Part shown: piece after piece, positions 62,951-64,000 of the stretch
Numbering within the stretch: the first letter of the stretch is position 1
How the letters are laid out: each line of letters begins with the position of its first letter
The notes under the pieces: generated by a model
Database searches by the model: none
Seen by the model: only the letters and a program-made list of their open reading frames with translations
Told to the model about the DNA's origin: nothing
Assembly (NCBI RefSeq): GCF_001293565.1
Contig: NZ_JXMU01000015.1
Span: forward strand, 1 to 64,000
DNA from: Ahrensia marina
GTDB taxonomy: Bacteria > Pseudomonadota > Alphaproteobacteria > Rhizobiales > Rhizobiaceae
DNA: 64,000 bases
Direction of reading: 5' to 3'
Made by a program: the position numbers and the translations under genes

Positions 62951-64000
62951 TAGCTTACACGTTCACCGTTTTTCACGCGGTAAGTCGGCTCATACATCGT
63001 TACAAGTTCTTCTGAGGCGGACGGGTGAAGCGCCATCGTCGCGTCAAAATCATCCTTGGTACAGCGCGCTTTAAGCGAAATACCAAGCAATTGTGCCATC
63101 TCACCGGCATCCGGACCAATCACATGAGCGCCGACGACAATTCGGCTTTCAGCATCAACGATCAGCTTCATCATCATCTTTTCTTCGCGGCCGGGCAAAA
63201 TATTTTTCATCGGGCGGAATGTTGTTTTGTAAACTTCAAGCTCACTGTACTTGTTTGCGGCCTGGTCTTCCGTCAATCCTACAGTGCCGATTTCCGGCTG
63301 CGAAAATACGGCTGTCGGGATCGTGTCGTAATCCGGCTTTGTCGGATTATCCAGAAACGCGGTCTGGAGCAGTGACATCGATTCATGAATAGCAACGGGC
63401 GTCAGTTGCACGCGGTCAATCACATCGCCTACCGCCCAAATATGCGGCACATTCGTCCGGCAATAATCATCAACGACAATGGCGCCTTTCTGATTAGTTT
63501 CAACGCCGGCCTTCTCCAATCCAAGCCCTTTGGTGTTTGGATGGCGCCCTAGACCAAGCATAATTTGATCGACGGTCAGCACATCACCATCAGATAGCGT
63601 CGCATCCAGACGGCCATCATCACGCTTTTCTACTTTTGAGAAAACCTGATGCAGAATGACTTTAATGCCCTTATCGATCATTGTCTGCTGCAAATGATCG
63701 CGCAGATCTTCATCAAAGCCGCTGAGAATTTTAACACCGCGGTAAATTAGCGTTGTTTCAACGCCGAGCCCGTGGAAAATATTGGCAAACTCAACAGCAA
63801 TATATCCCGCACCGGCAATAATGATCGATTTAGGCAACTCTTCCAGATGCAGCGCCTCGTTTGAGGTGATGCAATGTTCGTGCCCATCCAAATCTTCGTG
63901 CTGGTTTGCGCTGCCGCCTGTCGCTACCAATATTTGAGCTGCCGTAACAGTTTTGCCGCTGGCCTCCAAATAGACTTCGTGCGGCCCTTTCAGAACCGCG
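62950..64000 (-). CDS. gor: Glutathione reductase (gor), 3' portion
   Basis: The gene runs off the window; the frame stays open to base 63999 and reads VLKGPHEVYLEASG upstream of the visible part. About 349 residues are present, including ILVATGGSA, the NAD(P) loop IIAGAGYIAVEFANIFHGLG, AVGDVIDRVQLTPVA (FAD motif) and the dimer interface with HPSASEELVTM, whose His acts in catalysis. The redox-active CVxxxC motif lies outside. It restores reduced glutathione and shares an operon with the gamma-glutamylcyclotransferase. Confidence 0.92.
   Translation of the reverse strand, partial: AVLKGPHEVYLEASGKTVTAAQILVATGGSANQHEDLDGHEHCITSNEALHLEELPKSIIIAGAGYIAVEFANIFHGLGVETTLIYRGVKILSGFDEDLRDHLQQTMIDKGIKVILHQVFSKVEKRDDGRLDATLSDGDVLTVDQIMLGLGRHPNTKGLGLEKAGVETNQKGAIVVDDYCRTNVPHIWAVGDVIDRVQLTPVAIHESMSLLQTAFLDNPTKPDYDTIPTAVFSQPEIGTVGLTEDQAANKYSELEVYKTTFRPMKNILPGREEKMMMKLIVDAESRIVVGAHVIGPDAGEMAQLLGISLKARCTKDDFDATMALHPSASEELVTMYEPTYRVKNGERVS

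Noticed and set aside
1-64000. CRISPR array, insertion sequence, prophage, tRNA or rRNA
   Set aside because: No regularly spaced repeats, transposase or integrase motifs, tRNA-like cloverleaf ends with CCA context or rRNA signature were seen on either strand.

Overview
The window reads as ordinary, gene-dense chromosome of an alphaproteobacterium, most likely order Hyphomicrobiales (Rhizobiales). The pointers are a rhizobial-type glycerol ABC transporter cluster (glpR-glpD-glpSTPQUV), a CckA cell-cycle kinase next to a FliO-like gene, a DUF2865 protein, a one-cysteine DksA, and a 1550-residue membrane-anchored coiled-coil protein that resembles the growth pole ring protein GPR/RgsE of polar-growing rhizobia. 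Base composition is near balanced by eye. I see no rRNA, tRNA, CRISPR array, insertion sequence or prophage.

Layout. 1-1000: the tail of a GIY-YIG protein and a small conserved unknown. 1.0-8.6 kb (minus): one compact thiamine operon, thiD-thiO-thiS-thiG-thiE-thiF-like-thiY-tenA-thiZ-thiX, behind a clear TPP riboswitch. It makes the thiazole, salvages and imports the pyrimidine, and joins the two halves; no thiC is present here. 8.7-16.4 kb (minus): an operon of an N-formylglutamate amidohydrolase-like enzyme, a TRAP transporter, a glutamine-synthetase-like ligase, an aldehyde dehydrogenase and an iron alcohol dehydrogenase, with a divergent RpiR regulator. I read it as uptake and gamma-glutamyl-protected oxidation of an amino alcohol or amine, the best candidate here for an undescribed pathway. 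17.4-26.7 kb (minus): an SDR, then glycerol uptake and oxidation with operator-like repeats. 27.0-29.9 kb (plus): a cyanide-insensitive-type bd quinol oxidase with a 35-residue partner, then a DUF3563 small protein.

29.9-40.5 kb: cckA, fliO-like, dksA, sixA, ycjX-ycjF, an exported unknown, folate genes folP-folB-folK, a 2Fe-2S ferredoxin and an Hpt protein. 40.9-45.5 kb: the GPR-like giant. 45.6-49.7 kb (minus): an Mla/MCE lipid transport operon. 49.8-53.9 kb (plus): a dipeptide epimerase, an atypical SDR and malic enzyme. 54.1-64 kb: DUF2865 protein, then minus-strand gltX, an MFS transporter, nadE, a DODA-type dioxygenase, a GFA protein, class II DAHP synthase, a gamma-glutamylcyclotransferase and glutathione reductase cut by the window end.

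Functional links: glycerol taken up by GlpSTPQUV would be phosphorylated by a kinase outside the window and oxidised by GlpD into the quinone pool, which the adjacent bd oxidase can drain. Glutathione reductase and the gamma-glutamylcyclotransferase overlap by one base and suggest joint glutathione turnover.
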